From APNM01 sp040361335 (lineage in GTDB: Bacteria > Pseudomonadota > Gammaproteobacteria > Nevskiales > Salinisphaeraceae): a stretch of DNA of 64,000 nt. The stretch spans positions 43,971 through 107,970 of the forward strand of contig NZ_APNM01000013.1 in NCBI RefSeq assembly GCF_040361335.1, given 5' to 3'. Both the position numbers and the translations under genes were made by a program. The stretch's first letter is position 1, and each line of letters begins with the position of its first letter. Below, in pieces: positions 10,381-19,278 of the stretch. Under the pieces are notes generated by a model. It saw only the letters and a program-made list of their open reading frames with translations. It made no database searches and had not been told where the DNA came from.

Positions 10381-10466
10381 GTGATCGGTGATTCGTGGTT
10401 TGTGATTCGTCGGGGCCGTCGGTCGATCGAATGCCGCCAATCACGAATCACCAGTCACGTATCACG
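10381..10466. repeat. GTGATTSG-type inverted repeat 1
   Basis: The left arm (10381-10410) consists of ~8-nt units GTGATCGG, TGATTCGT and GTGATTCGT. The right arm (10439-10466) has the reverse-complement units AATCACGA, ATCACCAG and TCACG. It lies just upstream of the ffs gene and may include its promoter region. Confidence 0.75.
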
Positions 10467-10472
10467 TCCTGT

Positions 10473-10600
10473 ATGGCGGAGAGGGAGGGATTGTTCGGCC
10501 CATCCAGGGCCTCACCCTTCGGGCTCGCTTCGCTCGCGCCGATTTGTTCCCGACAAATCGGTCGAACCCTCTCCTCGGCTTCAACTCCACCTTGTCACGA
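10473..10600 (-). other. tRNA-Ser 3'-end fragment and degenerate downstream sequence
   Basis: Positions 10473-10492 repeat exactly the 20 bp at 10641-10660, which encode the acceptor 3' strand, CCA and part of the T arm of tRNA-Ser. The copy is followed by GC-rich sequence with small hairpins and a T-loop-like GGTCGAACCC near 10558. No complete second tRNA can be folded. This looks like a relic of a duplicated tRNA or an attachment-site duplication. Confidence 0.5.
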
Positions 10601-10732
<132 letters not shown>

Positions 10733-10788
10733 ATCGTGAGGGGGCGATGATAGCAAAGGATCGCCGCCGACCGTTACCTCGTAAGGGA

Positions 10789-10844
10789 CGTGATTAGTGA
10801 TTCGTGATTGGTGATTCGTGCGGGTCACCGGTCACGAATCACGG
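10789..10844. repeat. GTGATTSG-type inverted repeat 2
   Basis: The left arm (10789-10820) carries four ~8-nt GTGATTAG/GTGATTCG/TGATTGGT units. The right arm (10826-10844) is a shorter reverse complement. The right arm encodes the last residues (RDS) and the stop codon of the minus-strand lipoprotein gene. Confidence 0.75.
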
Positions 10845-11122
10845 TTCTCCGGCAGCGGCGGCGGGCTGGACAGGCAGCGCCGGCGCGCGGCCTCCTTGTC
10901 TTCCTCGCCCTCGCCCTGCTCGGCCGGATAGGCCGCGACCGGGCCGTCCCCGACCTCGGGCACGCGCATGTTGGGATCCGGCTCGGGCACGCTCATGCCC
11001 GCCGGGGCGCGGAGCGGCGGGAACGACTCGGCGGTCTGATACGGCTGGTCCTTCATGCAGGCCGGCTCGTTGGCGCAGGCGGCCACGGCCAACGGCAGGG
11101 CCAGTGCCCAGAATAATCGCAT
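10832..11122 (-). CDS. Small predicted lipoprotein at the bamC locus
   Basis: A 96-residue protein with a signal sequence and lipobox (LAVAAC, Cys16), then a short Pro/Glu-rich chain with three more cysteines. It follows dapA with a one-base stop/start overlap (TGATG), so it is co-translated. In E. coli this position holds bamC, a much longer lipoprotein. The mature part shows PPLRAPAGMSVPEPDP, reminiscent of the BamC unstructured N-terminus that binds BamD, so a truncated or minimal BamC-like protein is possible. The last three codons and stop lie inside a repeat, suggesting that repeat insertion set the present end. Confidence 0.7.
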   Translation of the reverse strand: MRLFWALALPLAVAACANEPACMKDQPYQTAESFPPLRAPAGMSVPEPDPNMRVPEVGDGPVAAYPAEQGEGEEDKEAARRRCLSSPPPLPENRDS

Positions 11123-12000
11123 CAAACGGCTCCCACCGCGGCGAGCGCATCGCGCACGGTCTGGTGAAACTTGTCGTCCAGGGGGGTCATCGGCAATCGG
11201 ATACCCGGACCGATGCGGCCCATCTCGTACAGGGCCCACTTGACCGGGATCGGGTTGGGCTCCAGGAACAGCGCCGTGTGCAGCGGCTGGAGCGTGGCAT
11301 CCAGGGTCTCGGCCCGCTCGCGTTCGCCGGCGATCGCCGCCGCGCACATCTCGTGCATCAGCGCGGGCGCGACGTTGGCGGTGACCGAGATGTCGCCCTT
11401 GCCGCCGACCAGCATCGATTCCATGGCGGTGCCGTCGTCGCCGGAGAAGATCATCAGGTCGTCGCCGCAGCGCTCGATCAGCTCGTGGACGCGCTCCAGC
11501 GAGCCCTTGGCCTCCTTGAGGGCCACGATGTTGTCGATCTCGGCCAACCGCTGCACCGTTTCCGGCAGCATGTCGACGCCGGTGCGCGAGGGCACGTTGT
11601 ACAGAACCTGCGGGATATCCACGGCCATGGCGATGGCGTGGAAGTGCCGATAGAGGCCTTCCTGGGTCGGCTTGTTGTAGTACGGGCACACGAGCAGGCA
11701 GGCATCGGCGCCGGCGCGCTTGGCGTGCCGCGTCAACCGTATCGCCTCGTCGGTGGCGTTGCCGCCGGTGCCGGCGATGACGGGGATGCGGCCGTCCACC
11801 AGCTCCACCACGCGCTCGATGACCTCGTCGTGCTCGCGGAAGCCGAGGGTGGCCGACTCGCCGGTCGTCCCCACGGCCACGATGCCGTCGGTGCCCTGCT
11901 CGACGTGCCAGTCGACCAGGTTCGCCAGACTGTCCCAGTCGACGGTGCCGTCGGCGTGCATCGGCGTCACCAACGCAACCATGCTGCCGCCCAATTCCAC
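11122..12000 (-). CDS. dapA: 4-hydroxy-tetrahydrodipicolinate synthase
   Basis: A 292-residue class I aldolase condensing pyruvate with aspartate semialdehyde in lysine and meso-DAP synthesis. The family signature VGTTGESATLGFREHDEVI is present, with the catalytic Tyr in LYNVPSRTG and the Schiff-base Lys in IVALKEAKG (about 163). Length equals E. coli DapA (292). It is divergent from gcvR, the conserved dapA/gcvR-bcp arrangement. A TATACT-like -10 (minus strand, 12046-12051) lies upstream, without a clear -35. Confidence 0.95.
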   Translation of the reverse strand: MELGGSMVALVTPMHADGTVDWDSLANLVDWHVEQGTDGIVAVGTTGESATLGFREHDEVIERVVELVDGRIPVIAGTGGNATDEAIRLTRHAKRAGADACLLVCPYYNKPTQEGLYRHFHAIAMAVDIPQVLYNVPSRTGVDMLPETVQRLAEIDNIVALKEAKGSLERVHELIERCGDDLMIFSGDDGTAMESMLVGGKGDISVTANVAPALMHEMCAAAIAGERERAETLDATLQPLHTALFLEPNPIPVKWALYEMGRIGPGIRLPMTPLDDKFHQTVRDALAAVGAV

Positions 12001-12174
12001 GTTACTCGACTCCTTGATCAGCGGACCCTTAGAACAAGCCGGGCAGTATAACGTAGACGCCCGGTGGCGCGAGCCGTCCCACCTCGGACCGCGGGCGCGG
12101 CGGAAAGTGCCGAGGTGGTATCATGCCGCGCTTTGGGGACGCGACCGCCGACGTCGCACTGGGTCATTCCGAAC

Positions 12175-12705
12175 ATGCGCAAATACCTGTCCTTGACGGC
12201 CCTGGCGCCCTACCGCGAACGGCTGGCCGGCGACCTGATCACGGCCGTGACCAAGCGCGGCTGCGAAATCGCCGACTGCCGGATCGCGCCGCTGGGGCGC
12301 CAGTTCTGCGCCGCCCTGCTGCTGTCCGGCAACTGGAGCGCGCTGGGCAAGCTCGAGAGCGCCCTGCCGGGCCTGGCCGAGCAGCTCGGGCTGCAAGTGC
12401 ATTTCGCGCACACCGAGGCCGCCCCGCAAGCCGGCGACACCCGGCCCTACGCCGCCGAGATCGTCGCGCCCCAGCACGGCGACCTGCTGCCGGAACTTCT
12501 CGACTTCTTCGCCACCCAAGAGGTGACGGTGACCGAGATCGGCGCCCAGACGTACGAGTCCGGTTACACCGGCGCGGCCATGTGCAACATCCACATGACC
12601 CTGCTGGTGCCGTTGAATCAGCACCCGCAGACGCTGCGGGAATCGTTCATGGACCTCTGCGACGACCTGCATGCCGACGGCCTGCTGGATCCGATCAAGT
12701 CCTGA
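12175..12705 (+). CDS. gcvR: Glycine cleavage system transcriptional repressor GcvR-like ACT protein
   Basis: A 176-residue protein with two ACT domains (about 3-75 and 90-170), as in E. coli GcvR, which binds GcvA in response to glycine. It has no DNA-binding domain. Its position, divergent from dapA and upstream of bcp, matches the E. coli gcvR-bcp pair. The start at ATG 12175 gives MRKYLSLTALAPYRERLAG; the in-frame upstream extension has no family similarity. Confidence 0.85.
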   Translation: MRKYLSLTALAPYRERLAGDLITAVTKRGCEIADCRIAPLGRQFCAALLLSGNWSALGKLESALPGLAEQLGLQVHFAHTEAAPQAGDTRPYAAEIVAPQHGDLLPELLDFFATQEVTVTEIGAQTYESGYTGAAMCNIHMTLLVPLNQHPQTLRESFMDLCDDLHADGLLDPIKS

Positions 12706-12739
12706 CCGCCCATACGACCGCAAGGAGCCCGGACCAGAC

Positions 12740-13207
12740 ATGACCGCGACCGTCGACCGACCGGCCCCCGACTTCGACCTGCCCGCCACCGGCGGGGAGA
12801 ACATGCGCCTGAGCGATCTCCGCGGTGAGACCGTGGTCCTGTATTTCTACCCGCGGGACAACACGCCGGGCTGCACCCAGGAAGGCCAGGACTTCCGCGA
12901 TCTGCACGCCGACTTCCGGGCGGCCGGGGTCCGGATCCTGGGCGTCTCCCGGGATTCCCTGCGCAAGCACGAGAACTTCAAGGCCAAGCACGACTTCCCG
13001 TTCGAGCTGCTCGCCGACGAGGACGGCACCGCCTGCGAGGCCTACGGCGTGCTCAAGGAAAAGAAGATGTACGGCAAGACCCACGTCGGCATCGAGCGCA
13101 GCACCTTCCTGATCGATCCCGAGGGCGTGCTCCGCCGCGAGTGGCGCGGGGTCAAGGTCAAGGGGCACGCCGAGGCGGTGCTCGCGGCGGTCCGCGGCGA
13201 GGACTGA
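12740..13207 (+). CDS. bcp: Peroxiredoxin, Bcp/PrxQ family
   Basis: A 155-residue thiol peroxidase that reduces hydrogen peroxide and organic hydroperoxides. The peroxidatic Cys45 sits in PRDNTPGCTQEG. E. coli Bcp has a resolving Cys at 50; here residue 50 is Gln, and the only other cysteine is Cys99. It may therefore work as a 1-Cys enzyme or use Cys99. It follows gcvR by 34 bp with AAGGAG upstream of the start. Confidence 0.93.
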   Translation: MTATVDRPAPDFDLPATGGENMRLSDLRGETVVLYFYPRDNTPGCTQEGQDFRDLHADFRAAGVRILGVSRDSLRKHENFKAKHDFPFELLADEDGTACEAYGVLKEKKMYGKTHVGIERSTFLIDPEGVLRREWRGVKVKGHAEAVLAAVRGED

Positions 13208-13267
13208 GGCACCGCGGGACAACCCGCCCTTCCCCAAACCGGCGGCGATGCCGCATCCTGGAACCCT

Positions 13268-14674
13268 ATGTCCCGACGCGTCTTCGTACTCGACACCAAC
13301 GTGCTGATGCACGACCCGACGGCCCTGTTCCGCTTCCAGGAGCACGACGTCTACCTGCCGATGGTGGTCCTGGAGGAACTGGACGCCGGCAAGAAGGGCG
13401 TATCCGAGGTGGCGCGCAACGTCCGCCAGGTCAGCCGTTTCCTGGACCAGCTCATGAGCGGGCGCAGCCACGAGGAGATCGAGCGCGGCATCGATCTCAA
13501 CGCCGTGCTCGCCCGCTACAACGGCCAGTCCGACCGCGCCGACGCCAGCGGCCGGCTGTTCTTCGAGACCCGCCCGCCACAGACCGACCTGCCGGCCGTG
13601 CTGCCCGGCAACAAGGCCGACAACAGCATCCTGCTGACGGCCCTGTCCCTGCGCGCGGAGCTGCCGGACCGCGACGTGATCCTGGTGTCCAAGGACATCA
13701 ACCTGCGGATCAAGGCCGCCGTGATCGGCATCGAGGCCGAGGACTACTACAGCGACAAGGTGCTGGAGGACGTCGACCTCCTGTTCAGCGGCTATGCCGA
13801 ACTGCCCGGCAACTTCTGGGAGAGCTTCGCCGACTCCCTGGATTCCTGGCACGAGGAGGGGCGAACCTTCTACCGGGTCGAGGGCCCCATGGTCCGCGAA
13901 TGGCACCAGAACCAGTTCCTGCATTTCGAGCACGAGAACGATGTCGAATTGATCGTGCGCGACATCCAGGGCGACGCCGCGACCCTGGAGCTGGCCGACG
14001 ACTACCGCGAGAACAAGCATGCCGTGTGGGGCGTGCACGCCCGCAACCGCGAGCAGAATTTCGCCCTCAACCTGTTGATGGACCCGGAGGTGGATTTCGT
14101 CACCCTGCTGGGGGCGGCCGGCACCGGCAAGACCCTGCTGACACTCGCGGCCGGCCTGGCGCAGGCCCTGGACGAGCAGCGCTACCGCGAGATCGTGATG
14201 ACCCGCGTGACCGTGCCGGTGGGCGAGGACATCGGCTTCCTGCCCGGCACCGAGGAAGAGAAGATGACGCCCTGGATGGGGGCGCTGATGGACAACCTGG
14301 AGGTCCTGACCGGCAGCCTCGACGGCTCCGACTGGGAACGCGCCGCCACCAACGAGCTATTGTCCAAGCGCATCAAGATCCGCTCGGTGAACTTCATGCG
14401 CGGGCGCACCTTCCTGCACCGCTACATCATCCTCGACGAGGCCCAGAACCTCACGCCCAAGCAGATGAAGACCCTGATCACGCGGGCCGGCCCGGGCACC
14501 AAGATCGTCTGCCTGGGCAACCTGTCGCAGATCGACACGCCCTATCTCACCGAAACCACCTCGGGCCTGACCAACGTGGTCGACCGCTTCCGCGGCTGGC
14601 GCCACGCCGGCCATGTCACCCTGGCCCGCGGCGAACGCTCGCGGCTGGCGGACTACGCCTCAGAGAAACTCTGA
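13268..14674 (+). CDS. PhoH-family ATPase with N-terminal PIN domain
   Basis: A 468-residue PIN-PhoH (PhoH2/YlaK-type) protein. The PIN nuclease domain opens with VFVLDTNVLMHDP (acidic Asp at about 9 and Glu in VLEELD). The PhoH P-loop GAAGTGKTLL (about 281) is followed by the Walker B-like ILDEAQNLTPKQMK. Family members are RNA-unwinding and cleaving enzymes linked to RNA decay. It follows bcp by 60 bp and is probably in the same transcription unit. Confidence 0.9.
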   Translation: MSRRVFVLDTNVLMHDPTALFRFQEHDVYLPMVVLEELDAGKKGVSEVARNVRQVSRFLDQLMSGRSHEEIERGIDLNAVLARYNGQSDRADASGRLFFETRPPQTDLPAVLPGNKADNSILLTALSLRAELPDRDVILVSKDINLRIKAAVIGIEAEDYYSDKVLEDVDLLFSGYAELPGNFWESFADSLDSWHEEGRTFYRVEGPMVREWHQNQFLHFEHENDVELIVRDIQGDAATLELADDYRENKHAVWGVHARNREQNFALNLLMDPEVDFVTLLGAAGTGKTLLTLAAGLAQALDEQRYREIVMTRVTVPVGEDIGFLPGTEEEKMTPWMGALMDNLEVLTGSLDGSDWERAATNELLSKRIKIRSVNFMRGRTFLHRYIILDEAQNLTPKQMKTLITRAGPGTKIVCLGNLSQIDTPYLTETTSGLTNVVDRFRGWRHAGHVTLARGERSRLADYASEKL

Positions 14675-14691
14675 GGTTGCAGACGATTCCC

Positions 14692-14907
14692 GGATAAGAC
14701 ATCCGCAGATAACCCAGATGTACGCCGAGTATTAAATCGTTCGCCACATACCCGAGATTCTCTCGGGATTTGGCGCGCGCCCGGCCGACCCAGGCCTATT
14801 TGGCACTTACGGCCTGTGGCCGCGGGCATTCTCCCATTTGATGAACGCTTCGATTCGGAACACTGACAAATAATCCGTGTAAATCCGCGTAATCCGCGGA
14901 TGTATTC
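14692..14907. repeat. ATCCGCG-type inverted repeat between the PhoH gene and perM
   Basis: The right arm (14869-14907) carries near-tandem units AATCCGTGT, AAATCCGCG and TAATCCGCGG. The left arm (14692-14722) is a degraded reverse complement. The interior has a small perfect hairpin (14751-14767, CCCGAGA/TCTCGGG). It fills the 14675-14915 spacer between convergent genes; no gene is seen. Confidence 0.6.
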
Positions 14908-14915
14908 AACGCGGA

Positions 14916-15989
14916 TCAGGCCGCATCGGCATCCGATTCGCGGCCGCCTTCCCTCGGCCACGCGTTGATGACGGCATTGATCAGGGTGGCCAGGGGGATC
15001 GCGAAGAAAACGCCCCAGAAGCCCCACACGCCGCCGAAGAACAACACCGCGACGATGATCGCCACCGGGTGCAGGTTCACGGCCTCGGAGAACAGGATCG
15101 GCACCAGGACATTGCCGTCGATGGCCTGCAGGATGCCGTAGGCGACCAGCACGTAGACCGTCTCCGCCTCCATGCCCCACTGCGCGTAGGCGACCGCCGC
15201 CACGGGCAGGGTCATCGCCATGGCGCCGAGATAGGGGATCAGCACCGAGAAGCCCACGCCCACGGACAGCAAGAGCGCGTACTTGAGCCCCAGCAGGGTG
15301 AACACGGCATAGGCCGCCACCCAGACCAGCACGATCTCCACCGCCTTGCCGCGCACGTAGTTGCCGAGCTGAACGTCGACCTCGTGCCAGACGTCGCGCA
15401 CGAGGTCCTTGTTCCGCGGCACGAAGCCGCCCATCCAGGCCATCAGCGTGGCCTTGTCGCGCAGGAAGAAGAACACCATCAGCGGCACCAGGATCATGTA
15501 GACCGCGAGGTACAGCAGGCTCACGCCCACCACCAGCGAGCGCGACAGCACCATCTGGCGCAGCGAGCCGATATCCTGGGTCGCGCTGGTCAGCAGCTCG
15601 TCGACATGCTCGGGCGTGACCAGGGAGGGGTAGCGCTCCGGCAGATTCAGCAGCCAGCTCTGGATACCCGCTATGATCGCCGGGATCTCCTGGAATATCT
15701 GCGCGGCCTGGCGCGTCAGCAGCGGCACCAGGGCGAAGCTGACCACGACCACGCCCACCAACAGGGCGGTGGATACCAGGCCCGCGCCCAGCGGTCGCGG
15801 CACGCGCATGCGCTCCAGCCAGCGCACCGGCGCTTCCAGCAGATAGGCGAGCACGATCGCCGCCAGCACCGGCGTGAGCAGGCCGCCGAAGAAAATCACC
15901 AGCGCCAGCCCGCCCAGCAGGATCAACGCCAGGGTCACGACCTGGGGGTCGGAAAAATGCCGATGTACCCACTCGCGGATCACGTTCAT
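14916..15989 (-). CDS. perM: PerM/AI-2E family inner membrane transporter
   Basis: A 357-residue polytopic membrane protein of the AI-2 exporter superfamily with about eight hydrophobic segments. The conserved region FFFLRDKATLMAWM and the late motif FGGVWGFWGVFFAIPLATL are typical. The substrate is unknown. ATG 15989 (MNVIREW) was chosen because a GGTGG sequence precedes it; an ATG 33 bases further upstream is an alternative. It is divergent from bepA, and perM and bepA are also neighbours in E. coli. Confidence 0.88.
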   Translation of the reverse strand: MNVIREWVHRHFSDPQVVTLALILLGGLALVIFFGGLLTPVLAAIVLAYLLEAPVRWLERMRVPRPLGAGLVSTALLVGVVVVSFALVPLLTRQAAQIFQEIPAIIAGIQSWLLNLPERYPSLVTPEHVDELLTSATQDIGSLRQMVLSRSLVVGVSLLYLAVYMILVPLMVFFFLRDKATLMAWMGGFVPRNKDLVRDVWHEVDVQLGNYVRGKAVEIVLVWVAAYAVFTLLGLKYALLLSVGVGFSVLIPYLGAMAMTLPVAAVAYAQWGMEAETVYVLVAYGILQAIDGNVLVPILFSEAVNLHPVAIIVAVLFFGGVWGFWGVFFAIPLATLINAVINAWPREGGRESDADAA

Positions 15990-16121
15990 ACGCGGACCAC
16001 CGTTGCGATTTCTACCGGCCATGGTTGAACTGCCGGCCCTCCCCGACGTCAAATACCCGTACGACGCGATATTATGAACCGATTGATCCGCGAGCCTAGC
16101 ACAGCGCGTCCGGGAGTCATT

Positions 16122-17603
16122 TTGCGCCTTTTCAAAGTCTTTTTCCTGAGCCTGCTCCTGTCCGCCACGGGCGCCGGGGCGGCCCAGGACTACAACCTGC
16201 CCAGCATCGGGCAGCCGGCGGACAACGTCCTGTCGCCGGCCGAGGAGAAGCGCATCGGCCAGCGGGTCGTGTCGCAGCTCAAGGCCCAGGGCATGATCCT
16301 GGAGGATCCCGAGCTGGAAGCCTATGTCGCGGACATCGGCTGGCGCCTGGCCGAGCACACGGAGCGCCCGCCGTCCGATTTCACCTTCTTCGTGATCGAC
16401 GATCCCTCGGTCAACGCATTCGCGCTGCCCGGCGGCTACATCGGCGTCAACGCCGGCCTGCTCCTGGAGACCGAGACCGAGAGCGAGCTGGCCGGCGTGG
16501 TCGCGCACGAAATCGCGCACGTCACCCAACGCCATATCGCGCGCCAGATCGAGGCGACCCAGGGCCTGACCTGGGTTACCGCGGCCGCCGTGCTCCTGGC
16601 GATCATCGCCGGCGGCGGCGATCCGTCGGTGGTGCAGGCGGCCCTGACCATGGGCATGAGCAACCTCGGCCAGCAGCAGATCAACTTCACCCGGCAGCAC
16701 GAGCTGGAGGCCGACCGGCTGGGCATCCATACCCTCGCCCGGGCCCAGTACAACCCCAACGGCATGGCCGATTTCTTCCGCAAGATGGAGCGGCGCTCGC
16801 GCCTGTACGGCAACCGCCTGCCCGAGATACTCCTGACCCACCCGGTGAGCGACACCCGTATCTCGGAAGCCGAGTCGCGCATCCGCGACCTGCACGTGGA
16901 GACCGTCCACGAGTCCGAGGACTACGCGCTCATGCGGGCCCGCGCGCGGGTACTGAGCAGCAAGCAGCCCAGCGACGCCGTGACCTACTTCGAGGAGAAG
17001 CGCCGGCGCGCCGAAACCGGCGACCCCGCCACCGACTACGGCTATGCCCTGGCCCTGACCCGCGTCGGCCGGCTGGAGCGCTCGCACGCGATCCTGGCGG
17101 ATCTCGCCGGCCGGGAGGCGGCGCACCCGCACTACGCGCTCGCCTACGCCCGGGTGCTGCTGGACCAGGGCCAGGGCGGCGAGGCACTGGAGGTACTCGC
17201 GGACGTGCGCCCCCGGCATCCCTCCTATCTACCGATGACCCTGGCGTACGCCGAGGCCCTGATCGTCAACGACCGCGCCGCCGACGCCCGCAACTACCTG
17301 ATGGACAAGCGCCGGCTCGTCGAGAACAACGCCGACGCCAACCGGCTGTTGGCCCGTGCCGCCGACAAGGAGGGACGCCTGGCCGAGGCGCACTACCGGG
17401 ACGCCCGCTACTTCTTCCTGCGCGGCAACCACGCCGCCGCCATCCACCGCCTGCAGGCGGGCCTCAAGCTGCCCGACCTGTCCCAGGACGACAAGGCCCG
17501 CCTGGAGGCCGCCCTGCGCGAATACCGCGGCGACTGCCACGACAAACTGTCGGAGCGGGAATGCCGGGAACGCGTCGAAGGCACCGGCTCCCGCCGTTAC
17601 TGA
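16122..17603 (+). CDS. bepA: Periplasmic M48 metalloprotease/chaperone BepA-like
   Basis: A 493-residue exported protease for outer-membrane protein and LptD quality control. The signal peptide MRLFKVFFLSLLLSATGAGA is cut before QDYNLPSIG. The M48 domain has the zinc motif HEIAH (about 129-133) and a downstream Glu in ELEADRLG. The C-terminal half is TPR-like. TTG 16122 was chosen for its GGGAG ribosome-binding site and compact signal peptide; ATG 16074, in the same frame, lacks one and overlaps a TATTAT box. Either start leaves the mature protein unchanged. Confidence 0.88.
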   Translation: MRLFKVFFLSLLLSATGAGAAQDYNLPSIGQPADNVLSPAEEKRIGQRVVSQLKAQGMILEDPELEAYVADIGWRLAEHTERPPSDFTFFVIDDPSVNAFALPGGYIGVNAGLLLETETESELAGVVAHEIAHVTQRHIARQIEATQGLTWVTAAAVLLAIIAGGGDPSVVQAALTMGMSNLGQQQINFTRQHELEADRLGIHTLARAQYNPNGMADFFRKMERRSRLYGNRLPEILLTHPVSDTRISEAESRIRDLHVETVHESEDYALMRARARVLSSKQPSDAVTYFEEKRRRAETGDPATDYGYALALTRVGRLERSHAILADLAGREAAHPHYALAYARVLLDQGQGGEALEVLADVRPRHPSYLPMTLAYAEALIVNDRAADARNYLMDKRRLVENNADANRLLARAADKEGRLAEAHYRDARYFFLRGNHAAAIHRLQAGLKLPDLSQDDKARLEAALREYRGDCHDKLSERECRERVEGTGSRRY

Positions 17604-17618
17604 TAATCCCGCAAAAAT

Positions 17619-17740
17619 ACTAACCACAGAGACACAGAGAACACAGAGTAAAGCGCACTGAACTGCGGGCACACGAAGGTCTCATCCTCTTGTAACCCAG
17701 CACTTTTGCTTCTCTGTGCCTCTGTGCCTCTGTGGTTAAT
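17619..17740. repeat. ACAGAG-type inverted repeat element 2
   Basis: The left arm (about 17620-17648) reads CTAACCACAGAGACACAGAG and onward. The right arm (17712-17738) is the reverse complement with CTCTGTGCC units. It lies between the convergent bepA and lapB, 15 bp and 6 bp from their stop codons, and may serve as a bidirectional 3'-end structure. Confidence 0.85.
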
Positions 17741-17746
17741 TCCTAG

Positions 17747-18916
17747 TTAAGAGGGCTTGACGTCGCGTACCGGCGCGACGCTGTTCCACTGCTTGCAGCT
17801 CGGGCACTGCCAGTGCAGGTAGCGCCCCGAGAAGCCGCAGTGGCCGCAGTGGTACAGCGGCTGCCGGTCGATCACCTGGCGCAGCGACTGGCGCAGACTG
17901 TCCAGGGGACCGGACAGACCGGTCCGGGTGCCGGACCAGGTCAGGTCCAGCAGGTGGTAGAAGGCGATCCAGTTGGGCGTCGCCTGTAGATAGTCCGACA
18001 GGTGGGCGATGGCCTCGTCGTTGCGACGCTGGCGTTCCAGCAGGCGGGCCAGCGCGATATGCGGCGCCGGTCCCTCGTAGCGCTGGATGACTTCCTCCAG
18101 GAACCGGCGATAGCCGTCGAAGTCGTCGCGTGCCAGGAAACAGCGCTCCATCGGCGCCAGGATCTCGGTGACGAAGTCGACGTCCTGTTTCAGGACCTGG
18201 CGATAGGCCTTGATGGCGGCCGCATGGTCGCCCGCCGCCTCCTCGATCTCGCCGCGCAGGAGACTCGCGCGCACGCATTCCCGGAATTCGCCGCGCGCCG
18301 ACTTGATATGGCGCAGCGCCGCCTGGGCATCGCCCGCAGCGCGTTCGTTCTCGGCCAGCTCGCAGAAATACTGGGCGATCACCGGGCGCAGGCTGTGGCC
18401 GCGTACCGACTCCAGCCGGCGGGTGGTCTCGATCGCCTGTTGCCAATCGCGTTCGGCCTCGTAGATCGCCACCAGTCCGGACAGGGCGCGCTCCAGGAAC
18501 ATGCCCTGATCGACCAGCTCGCGGAACAGGTTTTCGGCGCGGTCGAGCACCCCGGCGCGCAGGTAGTCCTGCGCCAGCTCGAAACGCGCCTGGTTGCGGT
18601 GGACGGGCTTCAGGTTCGGGCGCGCGACCAGGTTCTGGTGCACGCGCAGGGCCCGGTCGACCTCGCCCTGGCGGCGGAAGAGGTTGCCCAGCGCCAGATG
18701 CGTCTCGACCGTCTCGTTGTCCACTTCCAGCAGGCGGACGAAGACCTCGATCGCCTTGTCGGCGTCGTCGTTGACCAGGTGGCTTATGCCGCGCAGGTAG
18801 TCCGGGTGGACGTGCGGCGGACGCTCCTCGGGCCGGCGCATGCGACCCCGCAGGTACCACCCCGATGCCGCCGCCGCCGGCAACAGCAGCAGCACCAGCC
18901 AGTAGCCGTCAAGCAT
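17747..18916 (-). CDS. lapB: LPS assembly protein LapB
   Basis: A 389-residue regulator of LpxC turnover and LPS synthesis. One N-terminal membrane helix (about 4-20) anchors a cytosolic TPR array (about 35-330). The C-terminus is a rubredoxin-like zinc site, CGHCGF then CPSCKQW. Length matches E. coli LapB (389). Its start overlaps the lapA stop by 8 nt, the conserved lapAB pair. Confidence 0.95.
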   Translation of the reverse strand: MLDGYWLVLLLLPAAAASGWYLRGRMRRPEERPPHVHPDYLRGISHLVNDDADKAIEVFVRLLEVDNETVETHLALGNLFRRQGEVDRALRVHQNLVARPNLKPVHRNQARFELAQDYLRAGVLDRAENLFRELVDQGMFLERALSGLVAIYEAERDWQQAIETTRRLESVRGHSLRPVIAQYFCELAENERAAGDAQAALRHIKSARGEFRECVRASLLRGEIEEAAGDHAAAIKAYRQVLKQDVDFVTEILAPMERCFLARDDFDGYRRFLEEVIQRYEGPAPHIALARLLERQRRNDEAIAHLSDYLQATPNWIAFYHLLDLTWSGTRTGLSGPLDSLRQSLRQVIDRQPLYHCGHCGFSGRYLHWQCPSCKQWNSVAPVRDVKPS

Positions 18917-19199
18917 CGTGGATGGGCATGCTCCGCAGGTTGCGGATCTCCGCCTGCGCGTCCTTGAGCTGTCGCCGCTCGCGCGCCAGGTCCGAGCGCA
19001 GCTTGAGGGTGCGTCCCAGCAGGAGCAGCAGGGCCAGGCCGAAGCCGAGCACGAAGTCCAGGATCAGCACCACGACCAACGGCACGCGCGCCTCGCTCCA
19101 GAGCAGGTCCACCGTGACCAACTGGAAATTCACGAACCCGAAAGCGATACCGATCACCAGGGCGAGCAGGAGAACGAGGTTGCGTAGCAGACGAAGCAT
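18909..19199 (-). CDS. lapA: LPS assembly protein LapA
   Basis: A 96-residue inner membrane protein of the LapA (DUF1049) family. Two hydrophobic helices (about 3-22 and 42-63) flank NFQLVTVDLLWSEARVPLV, the conserved family segment, followed by a charged coiled tail. It lies downstream of ihfB and is translationally coupled to lapB. Confidence 0.93.
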   Translation of the reverse strand: MLRLLRNLVLLLALVIGIAFGFVNFQLVTVDLLWSEARVPLVVVLILDFVLGFGLALLLLLGRTLKLRSDLARERRQLKDAQAEIRNLRSMPIHDA

Positions 19200-19278
19200 G
19201 ATGCGGTTCCGTACTCCGGGGGCGAATCGAGCCGCGATTGTAGCAACCCGGCGCGATTGACGCCGGACCGAACGCCTG

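Noticed and set aside
16025..16076. Strong bepA promoter from TTGAAC and TATTAT
   Set aside because: The boxes are about 39 bp apart, too far for a sigma-70 promoter; TATTAT alone may still be a -10 box.
15990..17219. Extension of the perM frame into bepA giving 767 residues
   Set aside because: The added part is antisense to the M48 protease and has no family similarity.
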